64,000 nt of DNA from Planctomycetota bacterium (GCA_016795205.1 JAEUHZ010000021.1:124001-188000); one strand, 5' to 3'. Counted from the first letter of the stretch, positions 25,795 to 35,869 are shown. Notes: generated by a model from the sequence alone, not told the origin. Program-made: numbers and translations.

Positions 25795-27789
25795 TCAGGA
25801 AATCGAGTTCTGTGCCTCTGCTCCCCCCGTGCCGCCGGGCCGCGGCTTCAACGCGGCGATCGCCGCCAAGCACTCGGGGTTCGCCAGCGCGGCGACGTTC
25901 GGCACGGGACGCCCGTGGAGCGCTTCGCGAACGGCGATCTCGCTCTGCTTCCCGCTCTTCGTGCGCGGCAGGTCCACGACGGCCTCGATCAGCCCCGGCG
26001 CGTGGCGCGGGCTCTGGTTCGCGCGCAGCCGCGAGCGGATGCGCTCCCGCAGCGCGTCGTCCAGCACGGCGCCGGGCGCGAGGCGCACGAACAGCGCGAT
26101 CTCCTCGCGCTCGCCCGCGCGCAGCTCGACGGCTGCGGCCTCCAGCACCTCGGGGAAGGCCAGCACCTCGCGGTAGACCTCGGCGGTGCCGATGCGCACG
26201 CCGCGGACGTTCAGCGTGGCGTCGGAGCGGCCGTGCACGATCAGGCCGCCGTGCTCGGTCCATTCGGCCCAGTCGCCGTGGCACCAGACGCCCTCGAAGC
26301 GCTCGAAGTACGCGGCGCGATAGCGCGCGTCGCCCTCGTCCGCGTGGAAACGCAACGGCATCGACGGGAACGGCGGGCGGCACACGAGCTCGCCGGGCCC
26401 CCGCGCGAGCGGCCGTCCGTCGGCGTCGAACACGTCGACGTCCATGCCCAGCCCGGGTCGCTGGATCTCGCCGCGCCACACCGGCCCCGCCGGGTCGCCA
26501 CCCACGAAGCACGACAGGATGTCCGTCCCACCCGAGATCGACGCCAGATGCGCCTCTGGCGCGAGGTGTGCGTGGATCCAGTCGAACGCCTCTGGCGCGA
26601 GGGGCGAGCCCGTCGACCACACGGTCCGGAGCCGCGTGAGGTCGTGCGTCGCGCGCGGCGACGCGCCCGTGCGGCGCACGAGGTCGAACCAACTCGCCGA
26701 GGCGCCGAAGCAAGCCAAGCCCTCGCGCGCGGCCAGGTCGACCAGGGCCAGCGGCGTGTTGGCCGGAGCGCCGTCCCACAGCACGATCGTCGCGCGGCTG
26801 GCGAGCGCCGACACGAGCCAGTTCCACATCATCCAGCCGCAGGTCGTGTAGAAGAACACCCGATCGCCCGCGCGCACGTCGCTCTGGAGCGCGTGCTCCT
26901 TCCTGTGCTGGAGCAGCGCCGCGCCCTGCCCGTGGACGATGCGCTTGGGCTTGCCGGTCGTGCCCGACGAGGACAGCACGCACAGCGGGTGCTCGAACGG
27001 CAGCCGCTCGAACGCCAGCGGCTCGTTCGGCGCGCCGTCCAGGAACTCCGCCAGCGGGGTCCACGGTCCCGCGGGGGCCGCGGCGCACAGTCCAGGCACG
27101 AGCACCACGGCGGCGAGGCTCGGCAGGCCGCGACGCAGCTCGGCCAGGCGCTCCAGGCAATCGACCTCGCGCCCACGCCACACATAGCCGTCGGCCGCGA
27201 CGAGGACCTTGGGCTCGAGGTCCGCGAAGCGGTCGAGCACGGCCTCGACGCCGAAGTCGGGCGAGGCGGAGGCGAAGACGGCCCCCAGGCTCGACGCCGC
27301 GAGGTGCGCCGCGACGGCCTCGGGCACGTTCGGGATCCAGGCCACGACGTGGTCGGCGCGACCCACGCCGTGCGCGCGCAGCGCCGCGCGCCAGCGCCCC
27401 GTGTCGCGCCGCAGCTCGCCCAGCGACCACTCGCGCCGCAGCCCGTCCTCGCGCCAGGCGACGATCGCCGGCCGAGCTTCGTCGCCCGCCAGCGCGTTCT
27501 CCGCCCACGAGAGCTGCGCATCGGGGAACCAGCGCGCGCGGCGCAGCCCGCTTGGATCCGGGACGAGCACGCGCTCGCCGCGCTCGCCGATCACGCCGCA
27601 GGCGTCCCACAGATCGCTCCAGAACTCGGCGGGACGCTCCACGGACCAGCGGTGCAGCTCCGCATACCCGGGCAGGTCGATCCCGCGCCGGAGAGCGACC
27701 GCGCGGCGGAAGGCGCTGATCTGCGTGGCGGCCGCGCGCGCCGCGTCCGGCTCCCACAGCGGCGCCGCCTGCGCGCGCATGGCGCTCAT
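25795..27789 (-). CDS. aacS: Acetoacetyl-CoA synthetase (acetoacetate-CoA ligase)
   Basis: The 664-residue enzyme of the ANL adenylating superfamily has the features of acetoacetate-CoA ligase (EC 6.2.1.16), which makes acetoacetyl-CoA from acetoacetate, ATP and CoA. The N-terminal GYAELHRWSVERPAEFW and the WFPDAQLSWAENAL stretch are typical of the AacS branch. The adenylate motif SSSGTTGKPK is near residue 272, TTCGWMMWN and SISGGTDI follow, and the C-terminal catalytic Lys is in PRTKSGKQ near 612. The length matches the family (about 650). Its ATG overlaps the aminotransferase stop (ATGA), which decides the start at 27789 rather than the in-frame ATG at 27780. The enzyme would return acetoacetate, for example from leucine or lysine breakdown or from storage polyester, to the CoA pool. 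Confidence 0.9.
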   Translation of the reverse strand: MSAMRAQAAPLWEPDAARAAATQISAFRRAVALRRGIDLPGYAELHRWSVERPAEFWSDLWDACGVIGERGERVLVPDPSGLRRARWFPDAQLSWAENALAGDEARPAIVAWREDGLRREWSLGELRRDTGRWRAALRAHGVGRADHVVAWIPNVPEAVAAHLAASSLGAVFASASPDFGVEAVLDRFADLEPKVLVAADGYVWRGREVDCLERLAELRRGLPSLAAVVLVPGLCAAAPAGPWTPLAEFLDGAPNEPLAFERLPFEHPLCVLSSSGTTGKPKRIVHGQGAALLQHRKEHALQSDVRAGDRVFFYTTCGWMMWNWLVSALASRATIVLWDGAPANTPLALVDLAAREGLACFGASASWFDLVRRTGASPRATHDLTRLRTVWSTGSPLAPEAFDWIHAHLAPEAHLASISGGTDILSCFVGGDPAGPVWRGEIQRPGLGMDVDVFDADGRPLARGPGELVCRPPFPSMPLRFHADEGDARYRAAYFERFEGVWCHGDWAEWTEHGGLIVHGRSDATLNVRGVRIGTAEVYREVLAFPEVLEAAAVELRAGEREEIALFVRLAPGAVLDDALRERIRSRLRANQSPRHAPGLIEAVVDLPRTKSGKQSEIAVREALHGRPVPNVAALANPECLAAIAALKPRPGGTGGAEAQNSIS

Positions 27790-29120
27790 CCCCGCGTCGA
27801 AGCGGCGGCGGCCGGTCCTTCAGCGACCCAGCGCAGCAGGCTCTCGACGCCCTCCAGGACGGCGTGCGCGTGCAGCTCGATGAACGCCGCGTCGACGTCC
27901 GCGCCCTGCGGCATGGCCTCCAGGGCGGCGAGCGCCTTGGATCCGTCGAAGTCGACCAGCGAGAGCCGGGCGGTGAGCTCGTCGGGCGGGCGCCCGAAGG
28001 CGCTCCCCGGCAGGCAGGCGACGCCAGCCTCCTCGAGCAGGCGCGAGCACAGCTCGCGGCTCGTGCGGATCCCGCGGGCCGCCAGCGCGCGGCGCGCGGG
28101 GCCGAAGTCGGGGAACACGTAGAACGCGCCCTGCGGCATGGCGACAGCGGCACCCGCCTCGCGGATGCGGCGCACGACCTCGAGGGCCACGGCGTGGAGG
28201 ATCTTGCGCACGCGCGCCAGGTAGCGCTCGATCGGCAGTCCGCCCTGGAACGCGGACACGGCCGCGTACTGGATCGGCGCGGACGTCGAGGTGAACGTCT
28301 CGCTGGCCACGACCCGCATGGCCTCCTGGAGCCAGGCGAGCTCGCGCGGGAAGAGGAACGTTCCCAAGCGCCAGCCACCCGCGCCGCACCACTTCGAGAG
28401 CCCGCTCGAGACGATCGTGGCCTCGGGCAGATGGGTCGCGATCGAGGCGTGCGCGCCCTCGAAGTGCAGCTCGCCGTAGATCTCGTCGGACAGGACCACG
28501 ATGCCGTGGCGGCGGCACACGGCGGCCAACGCGGCCAGCTCGTCCGGCGCGTAGGTGAGGCCCGTCGGGTTGTTCGGATAGTTCAGGATCAGCACGCGCG
28601 GACGCCAGGCCTCGCCCTCGAGCATCGACTCCAGCGCGTCCGGTGACAGGCGCCGGTCGGCGCCGGTGTGCGCCAGACGCGTCGAGAGCCGTCCCAGGAT
28701 GCGCGCCTGCGGCTCGTACGAGACCCACGCGGGCGTGGGGATCAGGATCTCGCCGTCGAAGGCGACTTGGAGCAGGAACATGAGCTCCTTGGATCCAGGC
28801 CCCACCAGCACCGCGTCCGCCGAGCGCTCGATGCGCTGGCGCCGGCGGTGGTACTCCGCGACGGCTTCGCGCAGCTCGGGCAGCCCGGCCGTGGGCAGGT
28901 AGTCCTTGCGGTCGGCGTGGGCGCGCAGCGCGTCGACCACGACGCGCGGAACCGGGAACGGCGACTGGCCGAGCCCGAAGCGGTGCACACGCCGACCGGC
29001 CCGCGCCAGCGCGTTGGCGCGCTCCTGGATGGCGATCGTGGGGGAGGGGCCCAGGCCGATCAGGCGCGGTGCGAGCGCCACGCGCTGGTCGGGATGTCCG
29101 ACGGAGTCCTGGATCGTCAT
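27786..29120 (-). CDS. Class I/II PLP-dependent aminotransferase
   Basis: The 444-residue protein is a fold-type I aminotransferase of the aspartate/aromatic group. Signature parts are FGLGQSPFPVP near the N-terminus, YLPTAGLPELREAVAEY, NYPNNPTG, the SDEIYGEL strand and the PLP-binding Lys near residue 243 in SSGLSKWCGAGGWRLG. Its long N-terminal part and the KxxCxxGxRxG spacing resemble aspartate aminotransferases of the atypical branch, but the amino acid specificity cannot be assigned. It is co-transcribed with acetoacetyl-CoA synthetase through a four-base overlap. A plausible joint task is degradation of an amino acid that yields acetoacetate, which is an inference from the pairing. The promoter should lie in the 271-base gap shared with phoX. 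Confidence 0.83.
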   Translation of the reverse strand: MTIQDSVGHPDQRVALAPRLIGLGPSPTIAIQERANALARAGRRVHRFGLGQSPFPVPRVVVDALRAHADRKDYLPTAGLPELREAVAEYHRRRQRIERSADAVLVGPGSKELMFLLQVAFDGEILIPTPAWVSYEPQARILGRLSTRLAHTGADRRLSPDALESMLEGEAWRPRVLILNYPNNPTGLTYAPDELAALAAVCRRHGIVVLSDEIYGELHFEGAHASIATHLPEATIVSSGLSKWCGAGGWRLGTFLFPRELAWLQEAMRVVASETFTSTSAPIQYAAVSAFQGGLPIERYLARVRKILHAVALEVVRRIREAGAAVAMPQGAFYVFPDFGPARRALAARGIRTSRELCSRLLEEAGVACLPGSAFGRPPDELTARLSLVDFDGSKALAALEAMPQGADVDAAFIELHAHAVLEGVESLLRWVAEGPAAAASTRG

Positions 29121-29391
29121 GTCGTGCCCGCCTCCTGCCCCACGCGCCGGCCTGTGCCTTGCCAGGCGGACCCTCGCCGCGCACCGCCACGCTGCCCGCC
29201 GCCCGTCGCATGGTGCCCGCGACCGCGGCGTGATGCCACCCTGGGCGTGACATCTCGACGGTGCGCTTGACGCCGTCCGGCCCCTCGACGGGAGCGACGC
29301 GCCGTGGATCGCGGTGGGGATGCGCGGCTCTGGCCCGCGCTGCAGCGCCGGTTCATCGAGGCTTGACCTGCGTGGCGGTATCGTGTCCGCG

Positions 29392-31380
29392 ATGGAGGAG
29401 ACGCGCGAGGAGTCACCGGCGTTCCAGGACGTGTGGCGTGCGCGGATCGCGCGGCGCGACGCGTTGCGCGGGCTGGGCGCACTGGCAGCGGGGCTCGCTG
29501 TCGGTCGCGCCGCACACGCGGAGGCCGCGCTGGGCACCGACGCCCCCGACCCGACGAACCTCGCTCGAGGGCCGGTCACTCGCGAATCGCGCTCGACGCT
29601 GCGCTTCGCCGAGGTCCCGCAGGGCGTCGACGACCGGATGCACGTTCCGCCCGGTCACACGGCCTCCGTCGTCATCGCCTGGGGCGATCCGGTCGTGGCC
29701 GGCGCCCCGCCCTTCGATCCGGCTCAGGTGACGCGCGAGCGCCAGGAGTTGCAGTTCGGGACCGAGAACGACTTCCTGGCGTTCCTGCCGCTGCCGCGCG
29801 GATCGGGCTCCAGCACCCACGGGCTCTTGTGCGCGAACCACGAGGGCGCACAACTGCGGATGATGTTCCCGGGCCTGGAAGATCGTTCCACGGCGCTGGC
29901 ACGCTCCACGCGGGCGCAGGTCGAGGCCGAGATGGCCGCCCTGGGCCACTCCGTCGTCGAGGTCGAGCTGGTCGACGGGCGCTGGCGCGTCGTCGCGGCG
30001 AGTCGCTACGGGCGCCGAATCACGGCCGCGTCGACTTGGATGCGCGCCACGGGGCCCGCGGCGGGGCACGCGCGCCTGTGCACGAGCGAGGACTCGACCG
30101 GTGCGCGGATCCTGGGCACGTTCAATTGCTGTGCTGGCGGGGTCACGCCGTGGGGCACGGTCCTCGTGTGCGAGGAGAACGTGAACAAGCACTTCTCCGG
30201 GAAGAGCTTCCCCGCTTCCGAGCGCCGCAACCACGCGCGCATGGGCGTCGGTTCCGAGGTCGAGTACGGCTGGTCGAGGTTCCACGCACGCTTCGACGCG
30301 GAGCGCGAGCCCCACGAGCCGAACCGTCATGGCTGGGTCGTCGAATACGACCCCTACGACCCCCTTTCGGTGCCCGTGAAGCGCACGGCGCTGGGCCGGT
30401 TCAAGCACGAGGGCGCCGCGACGACGCTGGCGCCCGACGGCCGCGTCGTCGTCTACATGGGCGACGACGACGAGCACGAGTTCGTGTACCGCTTCGTCAG
30501 CGCGCGACCCTTCGATCCGACGGATCCAGCCGCGAACCGTGACCTGCTCGACACGGGCGAGCTGTGCGTGGCGCGCTTCGAGCCCGACGGGACCCTGCGC
30601 TGGCTGCCGCTGGTCCATGGGGTCGGTCCCCTCACGCAAGAGCACGGCTTCGCGAGTCAGGCCGACGTGCTCATCGAGGCGCGCAGCGCGGCGACGCTGC
30701 TCGGCGCGACGCGCATGGACCGCCCCGAGGACGTCGAGTCGAACCCGGCGACGGGCCGGGTCTACGTGCTGCTGACGAACAACACGAAGCGCGTTCCCGG
30801 CGAGCAGGACGCTGCGAACCCGCGCGCGCCGAACCGACACGGGCACGTGCTCGAGCTCGTCCCGCCGACCGCGCGCGACGGGCTGCGCGACCACGCGGCC
30901 GCCGCCTACCGCTGGGAGGTGTTCCTGTTCGCCGGTGATCCGTTCGAGCTGCCGAGCACGACCGAGATCACGCAACGCGCGGCGTACCACCCCGAGGTCA
31001 GCCGCGACGGCTGGTTCACGTGCCCGGACAACGCGGCCTTCGACGCGCAAGGTCGTTTGTGGATCGCGACGGACGGCGGCTCGCGCCTGGGCATCGCCGA
31101 CGGCATCTGGGCCACCGACACGCTGGGGCCCGGGCGCGCGCTGACCCGCCGCTTCTTCCGTGCGCCTGTCGGCGCGGAAGTGTGCGGGCCATGCTTCACC
31201 CCGGACTGCACCACGCTGTTCGTGGCCGTGCAGCACCCTGGCGAGAGCGACGCACGCGGTAGCTCGAAGGGTGTGCACCACGCGCGCCCGACGGCGCGCT
31301 TCCCGGACTACGACGAGGCCCTTCCGGCGCGGTCCGCGGTCGTGGCGATCCGGCGCGAGGACGGCGGCGCGTTGGGCTGA
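29392..31380 (+). CDS. phoX: PhoX-type alkaline phosphatase, Tat-exported
   Basis: The 662-residue protein matches the PhoX family (DUF839), calcium- and iron-dependent alkaline phosphatases that release phosphate from organic esters in the periplasm. Diagnostic stretches are LLCANHEGAQL, CCAGGVTPWGT, LVCEENVNKHF, RFKHEGAATT, YMGDDDEHEFVYRFVS, FTCPDNAAFDAQGRLWIATD and EVCGPCFTPD. The N-terminus carries twin arginines in IARRDALRGLGALAAGLAVG, a Tat signal, as expected because metal cofactors are loaded before export. The ATG at 29392 is chosen because it places the twin arginines about 24 residues from the start and TATCGT lies seven bases before it. In-frame starts at 29314 and 29320 would add residues of no recognisable kind. 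No Pho box was identified. Confidence 0.9.
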   Translation: MEETREESPAFQDVWRARIARRDALRGLGALAAGLAVGRAAHAEAALGTDAPDPTNLARGPVTRESRSTLRFAEVPQGVDDRMHVPPGHTASVVIAWGDPVVAGAPPFDPAQVTRERQELQFGTENDFLAFLPLPRGSGSSTHGLLCANHEGAQLRMMFPGLEDRSTALARSTRAQVEAEMAALGHSVVEVELVDGRWRVVAASRYGRRITAASTWMRATGPAAGHARLCTSEDSTGARILGTFNCCAGGVTPWGTVLVCEENVNKHFSGKSFPASERRNHARMGVGSEVEYGWSRFHARFDAEREPHEPNRHGWVVEYDPYDPLSVPVKRTALGRFKHEGAATTLAPDGRVVVYMGDDDEHEFVYRFVSARPFDPTDPAANRDLLDTGELCVARFEPDGTLRWLPLVHGVGPLTQEHGFASQADVLIEARSAATLLGATRMDRPEDVESNPATGRVYVLLTNNTKRVPGEQDAANPRAPNRHGHVLELVPPTARDGLRDHAAAAYRWEVFLFAGDPFELPSTTEITQRAAYHPEVSRDGWFTCPDNAAFDAQGRLWIATDGGSRLGIADGIWATDTLGPGRALTRRFFRAPVGAEVCGPCFTPDCTTLFVAVQHPGESDARGSSKGVHHARPTARFPDYDEALPARSAVVAIRREDGGALG

Positions 31381-31422
31381 GCCCGGAAGGGGGCCCGCTC
31401 GGCACCGTTCCAGGTTGCGTGC

Positions 31423-32679
31423 TCAGCGGTCCTGCACGGGTGCGCTGCGCGGCGCGCCGAGCTCCACCACGTCGAAGGCCTCGCCCGCGGCGTCGATGGC
31501 GCGGATCGTGGCCGTGCCGTCGGCCCGCAGGTCGACGCACCACAGGTGGTTGCGGGGTTCCGCGCGCGCGAGCCACCAAGCGCTGCCCTCGGGCGGCACC
31601 GTCCGGACGTGGACGCCCCACGCACCGTCGCCCAGGTAGAGCAGCCCGTGCTCGTCGTCGCGCTGGCCGGCGCGGATCCGGTGCGTGCGCTTGAAGTTGT
31701 GGTGGTCGTGCTCGAAGGCCGCGCTGATGCCGTGGCGCTCGAAGAGCGGCACCCAATTCGCGCGGATCGCACGCGCCACCGGAGCGTCGAGCGGCGTTCC
31801 GCCACGGGGAGCCTTGGTCGTCCCCCAGGCGGGATAGTGGTAGACGGGGAAGAGGAATTGCTGGCTCGCGCGCTGCGCGAGCGCGCCTGCGAGCCATTCC
31901 GTTTGCGCCCCCTCGATGGGGAAGGTGTGCGCGGAATCGAGCAGCACGAGCGAGAGATACGCACCGCAGTCCAGTGCGCGGTGCGCGCGTCCCTCGGGCA
32001 GGCTGAACAACCCGTAGTAGTAGGGCGCGTCCGTCGGGGGCGTGCCGCCGTAGTGGCCACGGACCTCGTGGTTGCCGATGGCGGCGACGAGCGGGATCAC
32101 GCGGCGGTCCGCGGCGATGCTGGTGCGGCTCCAAGCCTCCAGCCAGTCGACGACGCGCGTGGCTTGGACACCGTTCTCGTAGGCCAGATCACCGCCCAAG
32201 ACGACGAAGTCGGGCTCCAGCGCCGTGCTGCGGCGATTCATGTCCTCGAACAGCGCGCGCGTCGCCATCGTGTCTCCGCCCGCCACGAAGCGCACGGGGC
32301 GCTGGCTCAGGTCCGTGGGCATGGTGCGGAACGAGAGCGGACGCGCGTCCTTCGCCGGCTCGGCCGCGACGGCGAACTCGTAGCGCGCATCGGGCTCGAG
32401 CCCCTTCAGCTCGACCGTGCGGCGCTGCAGGACCGAGGGTGCGATGACCCGCCGCGTCGCCTGCGCGCGCTTCCACTCCGCGCCGCCGGCCGGCCGCCAG
32501 TAGAGGACGTCGGGGCTGTCGGGGTAGAGGTCGACCCAGTTCACGACCATCGTCGTGCACGGGTCGCGGGTCCACTCCAGGTAGAGGCCCGTGACGTCCT
32601 GGGCCGCGGCCGGCGTCGCGGCGGCGAACGCCAGCAGGAGCGTGCGGACGCCGAGCGTGTTCCGGATCGTGGCCCTCAC
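31423..32679 (-). CDS. Exported purple-acid-phosphatase-like metallophosphoesterase
   Basis: The 418-residue protein has a signal peptide, a fibronectin-III-like N-terminal domain (residues about 28-120, ending GLEPDARYEFAVA) and a calcineurin-like phosphoesterase domain. Metal-binding motifs are visible: the Asp in VAGGDTM, GGDLAYENG with the purple-acid-type Tyr, AIGNHE, the His in PVYHYPAWG and HDHH in AFEHDHHNFKR. Such enzymes hydrolyse phosphate esters outside the cytoplasm with a two-metal centre. The start is a GTG, and TACGAT lies six bases upstream with no Shine-Dalgarno sequence. It converges on phoX with a 42-base gap; both could serve phosphate scavenging, although they are separately transcribed. 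Confidence 0.8.
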   Translation of the reverse strand: MRATIRNTLGVRTLLLAFAAATPAAAQDVTGLYLEWTRDPCTTMVVNWVDLYPDSPDVLYWRPAGGAEWKRAQATRRVIAPSVLQRRTVELKGLEPDARYEFAVAAEPAKDARPLSFRTMPTDLSQRPVRFVAGGDTMATRALFEDMNRRSTALEPDFVVLGGDLAYENGVQATRVVDWLEAWSRTSIAADRRVIPLVAAIGNHEVRGHYGGTPPTDAPYYYGLFSLPEGRAHRALDCGAYLSLVLLDSAHTFPIEGAQTEWLAGALAQRASQQFLFPVYHYPAWGTTKAPRGGTPLDAPVARAIRANWVPLFERHGISAAFEHDHHNFKRTHRIRAGQRDDEHGLLYLGDGAWGVHVRTVPPEGSAWWLARAEPRNHLWCVDLRADGTATIRAIDAAGEAFDVVELGAPRSAPVQDR

Positions 32680-32713
32680 GGCTCGATCGTAGCGCGCGCG
32701 CCGGCCAGCGACC

Positions 32714-35700
32714 CTAGCTGCTCTCCGTCGTTCCGTCGGTCACGGGCCGCCGGAACACGAAGCGCTGGTAGACCAGGCTGACGAGGATCAGCGACAACGC
32801 CAGGCCCAGCATCGAGGCCGCGCGCTGCAGGCCCGCGAGGTGCCCCAGGTCGAACAGGAACACCTTGCCGATCGTCACCAGGAACAGCACCAGGCTGGCC
32901 CAGCGTGGCCCGCTGGCCGAGCGCACCACGCCCAGGGCGAGCAGGACGAGTGCGTAGGCGGCCCAGGCGATCGAGCTCGCGAGCGCGCGGCCGCGCTCGT
33001 GCGGGACCTCGAACCCGGCGCGGTCGCCGACGGCGAAGCGCGCGGCGATCTCGACGTTGATCCACGTGAAGACCAAGAGGATCGCCGCGAGGCCGGCGCT
33101 GCCCGATGCGACGGGGCGTCGACCGAACAGGCCGGCGAGCTCGAACCCGCGCGCGCGCTCGGGCTCGCGCCGCCCGAAGGTCGCGGCCGCAAAGGCGGCG
33201 CAGGCGGCCGGCGCGAGGTAGGTCCACAGGTTCCAGTTCAAGACCGCGCGAGGAGGCACGGGGAAGCCCCACGTCTCGCGCCGCAGGACGAGGAGCGCGA
33301 GCGCCAACGCCAGCGCGAGGGCCGCGGTCCACTTGAGCACCCGGCTGTCGAAGCGCGCCCAGGCCGCGGCCAGTGCGGCCGCGAAGAACGCCAGGCTCAA
33401 CGCCAGCGGATCACGGTCGACGTGGATCGGGACGATCGAGCTCGTGAACCACAGGGCCGTGATCAGCGCGCTGACGCGCGCCGCGCGCTGCACGCGGCGC
33501 GGCTGCTCCTCGGTCTCGGCCGGGGCCCGCCAGGCCGCGCGCGCGACGAGCGCGGCGCCGGCGGCGAAGACCAGCGGCGTCACGAAATCGAGCGACCGGC
33601 CCCAGCGCGCCTGGACCAGCGGAGCGAGCAGGGCCGCCCAGGCCAGCGGCTGGAGCGCCGCGGCGCACCACGCCAGCGCGCTCCCGCGCCAGCTCGCGCG
33701 CGTGGCGAACGGCCAGACCGCGAAGATCGCGGTCGTGGCGAGCAGCAGGCCGACGACGAGCGGCCAGTGGGTGGAGGCGGCGATCAGGTCGATCTCCGAC
33801 CGACCGGTCACGCGGTCGAGCTGGCCAGCGAGCGCGATCACGACCGCCAGCAGGTACGCCGCTCCATTCCGCGCGCCGCTCGCCGCGGCCAGCGTGAGCA
33901 CCGCCAGGAGCAGGACAGCCGCCAGCGCGAGGACGTGGATCGCGAGGCGCTCGGGGCTGGCCGGGATCCCCGCGCCGCTCACCGCCAGCATCGCGAAGAG
34001 GCAGTAGGTGGCGACGGCCAGGAAGGCCTTCGACCTGCTCGCGCCACGCCGCAGGTGCGCGGCGACGAGCAGCGCCGCGCCCAGTGCCGCGGTGACGGCC
34101 GCGATCCAGGCACGCGGTCCGACGGCCAGCTCCTGGAGCGCGGACCAGCTCTGCAGGACGAGGATGGCACCCGCCGTGGAGGCGCCGGCCGCGGCCAGCC
34201 CGGCGCCGTCGGCGAGCGCGGCTTGCCGCTGGAGCAGCAGGGCCCCGCCCGCCACGGCCGCGATCCATGGCCACGGCTGCAGCGCGCCCGGCCCGATCGA
34301 CGCCTGCGCGGCGACCACGAGCGCGGCCAAGGCGCTCGTCGCGGCGCCCGCGATCGAACCCGCCGCACGCGTCCCGTCCGAGCGCCGCCACTCGGCGAAG
34401 GCGTGCGCGAGCGCGGCCAGCGCCAGCGCGGATCCGGCCAGCGTCCAGGCCTCGGCGGGGCTGAAGGGCTCGCGCCGAGTGATCGACCACGTGAACAGGA
34501 GCGCCGCGGACCCGCTGGCTGCGCCGACGGAGAGCCAGGGCATCGCGTCGCGCCGCGCCAGCACGCCGGCCGCGGCGACGAGCAGCGCGGCCAGCAGCAC
34601 GAGCGCCCCGAGCGGGATCGCCAGCGTGAAGCTCGACGCGAAGTACAAGCCGAAGGCGAACGGCAGCAGCACCGCGCCGGCTTGGGCGGGGAGCCAGCTC
34701 CGGCGCTCGCCATCCGTGCGCGCCGCCGCGAAGGTGGCGAAGGTCAGCGCGAACAGCGCCAAGACGGCGAGACCGAGCCAGGCCTCCTCGGGGTCCATGC
34801 GCGCCAGGACCCACGCGCCCTGCACGACCGTCGTGCCGACGAGCGCCAGCGTCGCGACCGCCGGCCAGCGGCGCTTCCCGGCCAGGAACAGGAACGCCAG
34901 ATCGAGCAGCAGGACGTATCCGAACAGGGCGAACGGCCGATCTTCCCCCGTGGAAAGCACGAACGGCGTGGCGAAACCGCCGACCAACCCCAGCACGGCG
35001 ACGAGCAGCGTCCCGTGGCGCCAGGCCACGAGCACGCAGGCCGCCGTCACCGCGCCCATGCAGGCAAAGGCCGCCAGCGGCGCGACGAAGCCGTACAGCA
35101 TGCTCGCGGCCCACGACGCCGCGTAGAGGATCACGACACCGGCGCCCGCCAGGGCGTTGGCCACGATCGCGTACTGACGCGCACGCAGGGGGAACGAGGC
35201 GATGAAGGCCGCCGTGCCCGCTATCGCGGCCAAGATCACCCGCGTGCCAGGCGTGATCCAGCCGCGCTCGATCGAATGCTGGACGAACAGGAAGCCCGCG
35301 ATCGCGAGGAACACGCCGCCGAGCACCGCCGCGCCGCGCACGCCGAGCCAACGCTCGAGCTCGAACGGCCGCGCGCCGGGAGGCGCGGGGCGAGCGGTGG
35401 GTGCGCGCGGGCTCGCCGGTTGGGCTGGGCCTGAGTCCCTGGCGGGCGCTGCCCCCGCGGCCGCGACGGGCGGCGCCGGGGACGGCTCAGCGCTGGCCGA
35501 GGCAGGCCCCGATGGCTCCTCGCGCCCCAGGCGCGCGCGAGCCGACGGCGGCGGCGCGAGGGGCGCGGGCGGACCGGGCGGCGTGTCCGGCGCGGCCGCG
35601 AGCGGCGGCGCTCCGAGCGGGCCCCCGCTGCGCGACTCGTGCGCGAGATCCACAGCGGCGGCGGTCGAGGCCCCGGAAACACCCGGCGCAGGCGCCAGCG

Positions 35701-35869
35701 GCGGGGCCGGAGCGAGCGTGGCCGTTCGCGCGGCCCGCAGCGCGTCCTCGGCCTGGAGCAGGCGGCGCTCGATCCGGCCGACGCGGATGTACGCGATCCA
35801 GCCCAACAGGACCCCGACGGCGACGAACGCCAGGAGTCCGAGACCGATGCAGGCGCCGAACAGCTCCAC
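32714..35869 (-). CDS. DUF2339 family polytopic membrane protein
   Basis: The 1051-residue protein has an N-terminal hydrophobic segment, a predicted coiled-coil stretch (RIERRLLQAEDALRAARTA), a long Pro/Ala-rich linker to about residue 165, and then some 25 or more hydrophobic helices. The junction FELERWLGVRGAAVLGGVFL followed by FLFVQHSIERGWITPGTRV is the signature of DUF2339. The C-terminal helix pattern with VLFLVTIGKVFLFDLGHL also fits. The function of the family is unknown; a role in envelope or sugar transfer has been guessed elsewhere but nothing here supports it. The start is a GTG with TAGGCT nine bases upstream; no ATG is available. It lies 39 bases after the PhyH gene and may be transcribed with it or alone. 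Confidence 0.85.
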   Translation of the reverse strand: MELFGACIGLGLLAFVAVGVLLGWIAYIRVGRIERRLLQAEDALRAARTATLAPAPPLAPAPGVSGASTAAAVDLAHESRSGGPLGAPPLAAAPDTPPGPPAPLAPPPSARARLGREEPSGPASASAEPSPAPPVAAAGAAPARDSGPAQPASPRAPTARPAPPGARPFELERWLGVRGAAVLGGVFLAIAGFLFVQHSIERGWITPGTRVILAAIAGTAAFIASFPLRARQYAIVANALAGAGVVILYAASWAASMLYGFVAPLAAFACMGAVTAACVLVAWRHGTLLVAVLGLVGGFATPFVLSTGEDRPFALFGYVLLLDLAFLFLAGKRRWPAVATLALVGTTVVQGAWVLARMDPEEAWLGLAVLALFALTFATFAAARTDGERRSWLPAQAGAVLLPFAFGLYFASSFTLAIPLGALVLLAALLVAAAGVLARRDAMPWLSVGAASGSAALLFTWSITRREPFSPAEAWTLAGSALALAALAHAFAEWRRSDGTRAAGSIAGAATSALAALVVAAQASIGPGALQPWPWIAAVAGGALLLQRQAALADGAGLAAAGASTAGAILVLQSWSALQELAVGPRAWIAAVTAALGAALLVAAHLRRGASRSKAFLAVATYCLFAMLAVSGAGIPASPERLAIHVLALAAVLLLAVLTLAAASGARNGAAYLLAVVIALAGQLDRVTGRSEIDLIAASTHWPLVVGLLLATTAIFAVWPFATRASWRGSALAWCAAALQPLAWAALLAPLVQARWGRSLDFVTPLVFAAGAALVARAAWRAPAETEEQPRRVQRAARVSALITALWFTSSIVPIHVDRDPLALSLAFFAAALAAAWARFDSRVLKWTAALALALALALLVLRRETWGFPVPPRAVLNWNLWTYLAPAACAAFAAATFGRREPERARGFELAGLFGRRPVASGSAGLAAILLVFTWINVEIAARFAVGDRAGFEVPHERGRALASSIAWAAYALVLLALGVVRSASGPRWASLVLFLVTIGKVFLFDLGHLAGLQRAASMLGLALSLILVSLVYQRFVFRRPVTDGTTESS

